Shown piece after piece: positions 63,085 through 64,000 of a stretch of 64,000 nt of DNA. A model generated the notes under the pieces. The model worked only from the letters and a program-made list of their open reading frames with translations. It did no database searches and was not told where the DNA came from. Source of the stretch: Echinostoma caproni. Lineage: Eukaryota; Platyhelminthes; Trematoda; Plagiorchiida; Echinostomatidae. Position numbers and translations under genes: made by a program. How positions within the stretch are numbered: position 1 is the first letter of the stretch; the number at the start of each line of letters is the position of its first letter. The stretch spans positions 217,593 through 281,592 of the forward strand of contig UZAN01039369.1 in the NCBI GenBank assembly GCA_900618425.1, given 5' to 3'.

Positions 63085-64000
63085 ATTTTTGACGTGTCAG
63101 CTTTATGTACGTAGCGGACCACGGATCAGTTCAAACTTCTTTGAAGCCGTGCTCACCCGTAACTCACCACCATTGCTCTGGAGGCCATCCATTAACGACT
63201 GTTATTCGACAGATAACCATATATACAATGATGTCATAAACCCAGAGCAGAGTAACTGGCAGAGAAAGTGTATTGTACTGGTCATTCAACATAACCAGTC
63301 ATTCTATAGGAAAAAATGTATTCGTAATTTAAGGTAGTCTATTGTACAGCTTTGTAGTAGGTGCCAACTGGCATGCCGCATCCTGGTCTGTTCAATTGGC
63401 ATAACTTGTTCCCCGTTAACCAGTTAAATGACATCATCTGCTCGCCGCCTGCAGTTTCGTGACTTAAACGCTTATTATATGTTTAAGGTGAACTACTCAT
63501 TCGTTCATTTGATCTTGAAATGAAGCAACTCACTCGGATCAATATGGTTGGGTTGTTACCCCGTTCATCCTCACCATAACTCACAGTCGGCCAAATAGAG
63601 AACAATATACAATCCAGCGTTTATCAATTGGAATTGTTCACGGTTTACATTGTTTGTTTTGTTCGCTCTTCTTATGACCAAAGCAGATAATTTACTGCTT
63701 CTCAAGCGGGTCAATCGATGCATTAATTATCAAGAGACAACAGATTTAGTAGTTTATCATTAACATCATCATTATCATCATATTGCCTTCAACTGAGCGG
63801 AGGGGGCGAGGGCTCATTTTTATTTGTCTTTTATGAACAATTCTTCGGATATTCCACCTATTCATTGGATTCGATGACTTGGTTTATTGTGAAGCCGAGG
63901 GGGGGGGCTGAGCGAATTCAACTATTCACTGTGCATGGCACTTAATTATCAGTACATCAGTTAAAAATATGTTATTCCATAAAAAAGTGGTATATCATTC

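Noticed and set aside
1..64000. CRISPR arrays, operons, bacterial promoters, or a defence or secondary-metabolite cluster
   Set aside because: No spaced direct repeats and no prokaryotic gene layout; the window is intron-rich eukaryotic DNA.

Overview
The window looks like intron-rich, repeat-rich animal nuclear DNA. It is AT-rich, has no long uninterrupted genes, shows split exons with GT/AG borders, and holds many decayed retroelement fragments. The mix of several Penelope-like element (PLE) relics with linked GIY-YIG endonucleases, a CR1-like LINE and tRNA-headed SINE-like repeats suggests a flatworm, most likely a trematode. That assignment is inferred from family knowledge; no species marker was seen.

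The best-supported host gene is on the minus strand. Four serine/threonine-rich exons at about 41.1-40.7, 35.5-34.9, 32.2-31.6 and 21.5-21.2 kb can be joined in that order with matching splice phases. They encode at least about 595 residues of a low-complexity basic protein that I cannot name. The chain must continue below 21.2 kb, and an exon at 8.67-8.31 kb that ends in a stop has a fitting phase but is unproven. The introns hold PLE fragments. A single N at 35,028 inside the second exon behaves as a spurious extra base.

Other candidate exons are isolated and unnamed. On the plus strand they lie at 9.5, 10.2 (36 nt), 16.9, 17.4, 17.8, 40.5, 58.5 and 63.0 kb. On the minus strand they lie at 26.5, 49.6 and 59.8 kb. 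Most lack an ATG and were found by reading splice borders and open frames.

Mobile DNA by region: PLE terminal fragments with a hammerhead-like core at 8.9 and 21.9 kb (minus); two PLE relics tail to tail at 18.7-19.5 (plus) and 19.7-20.4 kb (minus); PLE endonuclease fragments at 25.7-26.1 (plus) and 38.0-38.4 kb (minus); a fuller PLE with reverse transcriptase and endonuclease at 45.8-47.65 kb (plus); and a CR1-like LINE with ORF1, endonuclease and reverse transcriptase at 51.5-55.2 kb (plus), broken by many frameshifts. SINE-like copies lie at 3.75 kb (plus) and 33.2-33.4 kb (minus), and another dispersed repeat pair lies at 4.4 and 35.8 kb. A 391-base assembly gap at 44,900-45,290 is flanked by an identical 18-base sequence on each side. 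The remaining DNA shows nothing I can support.
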